A program made the position numbers and the translations under genes. From contig JAJAYY010000164.1 of NCBI GenBank assembly GCA_026785965.1, forward strand, positions 1 to 14,401: a stretch of DNA of 14,401 nt, given 5' to 3'. Numbering within the stretch: position 1 is the stretch's first letter; each line of letters opens with the position of its first letter. Below are positions 14,186 to 14,401 of this stretch, piece by piece. The notes under the pieces were generated by a model, which did not search any database, was not told where the DNA came from, and saw nothing but the letters and a program-made list of their open reading frames with translations. This DNA comes from Sphingomonas bacterium. Lineage in GTDB: Bacteria; Pseudomonadota; Alphaproteobacteria; Sphingomonadales; Sphingomonadaceae.

Positions 14186-14401
14186 TCAGGCGAGCCCGAC
14201 GAGCTTATGTGCCTGGAGGCTCAGTCGCCAGCGCGGGCGTGCCATGGCGAGGGCAATCGATGCCTCAATCGCCGCTTCCCGCTCGGCGCAATCCATCGGC
14301 TGGATGAGGAAATGGGCGAAATCCCATCGCTCGAGGTCTACGGGGTCGATCCCCGCTTGCGGCCACACCAGCTTCAATTCGTCGCCTGCCCGCTGCACCA
14401 C
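14186..14401 (-). CDS. queE: 7-carboxy-7-deazaguanine synthase, C-terminal part (gene runs off the window)
   Basis: Only the last 71 residues are inside the window; the gene continues past 14401. The visible tail has the features of the alphaproteobacterial QueE C-terminus: DLERWDFAHFLIQPMD, then an Ala-rich helix, and the terminal PRWRLSLQAHKLVGL. QueE is a radical-SAM enzyme converting 6-carboxytetrahydropterin to 7-carboxy-7-deazaguanine in queuosine synthesis. The CxxxCxxC-type cluster motif would lie in the missing N-terminal part and cannot be checked. The frame begins at the window edge with a GTG that should not be read as a start. It converges on the secreted-protein gene with a six-base gap. 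Confidence 0.8.
   Translation of the reverse strand: MVQRAGDELKLVWPQAGIDPVDLERWDFAHFLIQPMDCAEREAAIEASIALAMARPRWRLSLQAHKLVGLA

Overview
This window looks like a chromosomal stretch from an alphaproteobacterium of the order Sphingomonadales. The evidence is high GC, codons strongly ending in G or C, a sphingomonad-style TonB-dependent receptor beside tetratricopeptide (TPR) sulfotransferases, and the type of petABC, hemF, lipB, trmL and queE proteins. No rRNA, tRNA, CRISPR array, insertion sequence or phage gene was seen. No gene-free stretch exceeds about 180 bases.

Left part (1-5803, all + strand): a TPR-sulfotransferase truncated by the window edge, an 820-residue TonB-dependent outer-membrane receptor, a second and complete TPR-sulfotransferase paralogue, and a MaoC-type acyl dehydratase whose start codon overlaps the sulfotransferase stop (ATGA). 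This accessory cluster is the most interesting part of the window. Two PAPS-dependent, tyrosylprotein-sulfotransferase-like enzymes bracket one receptor, and that receptor carries a dense Tyr/Asp patch, three short cysteine pairs and a DxDxDG motif in its barrel region.

Middle (5827-9276): the minus-strand petABC operon encodes the Rieske protein, cytochrome b and cytochrome c1 of respiratory complex III, with petA and petB overlapping by ATGA and petB and petC 14 bases apart. Divergent from it is trmL, a tRNA wobble 2'-O-methyltransferase.

Small accessory insert (9283-about 10040, minus strand): a type II toxin-antitoxin pair, Phd/YefM-like antitoxin then PemK/MazF-like toxin. The genes overlap by 92 bases. 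A plausible sigma70-type promoter and repeat-containing operator lie upstream, in DNA more AT-rich than its surroundings.

Right part (10080-14401): hemF (aerobic haem synthesis) overlaps a GNAT acetyltransferase by GTGA. A six-pass membrane protein converges on the GNAT gene and overlaps its 3' end by 46 bases. Then come lipB (lipoate attachment), a 76-residue Met/Asn/Asp-rich lipoprotein with tandem repeats, a strong intrinsic terminator, a secreted 215-residue protein of unknown family, and on the minus strand the 3' end of queE (queuosine/7-deazaguanine pathway). Apart from the receptor-sulfotransferase cluster, the toxin-antitoxin pair and the small exported proteins, this is ordinary housekeeping DNA.
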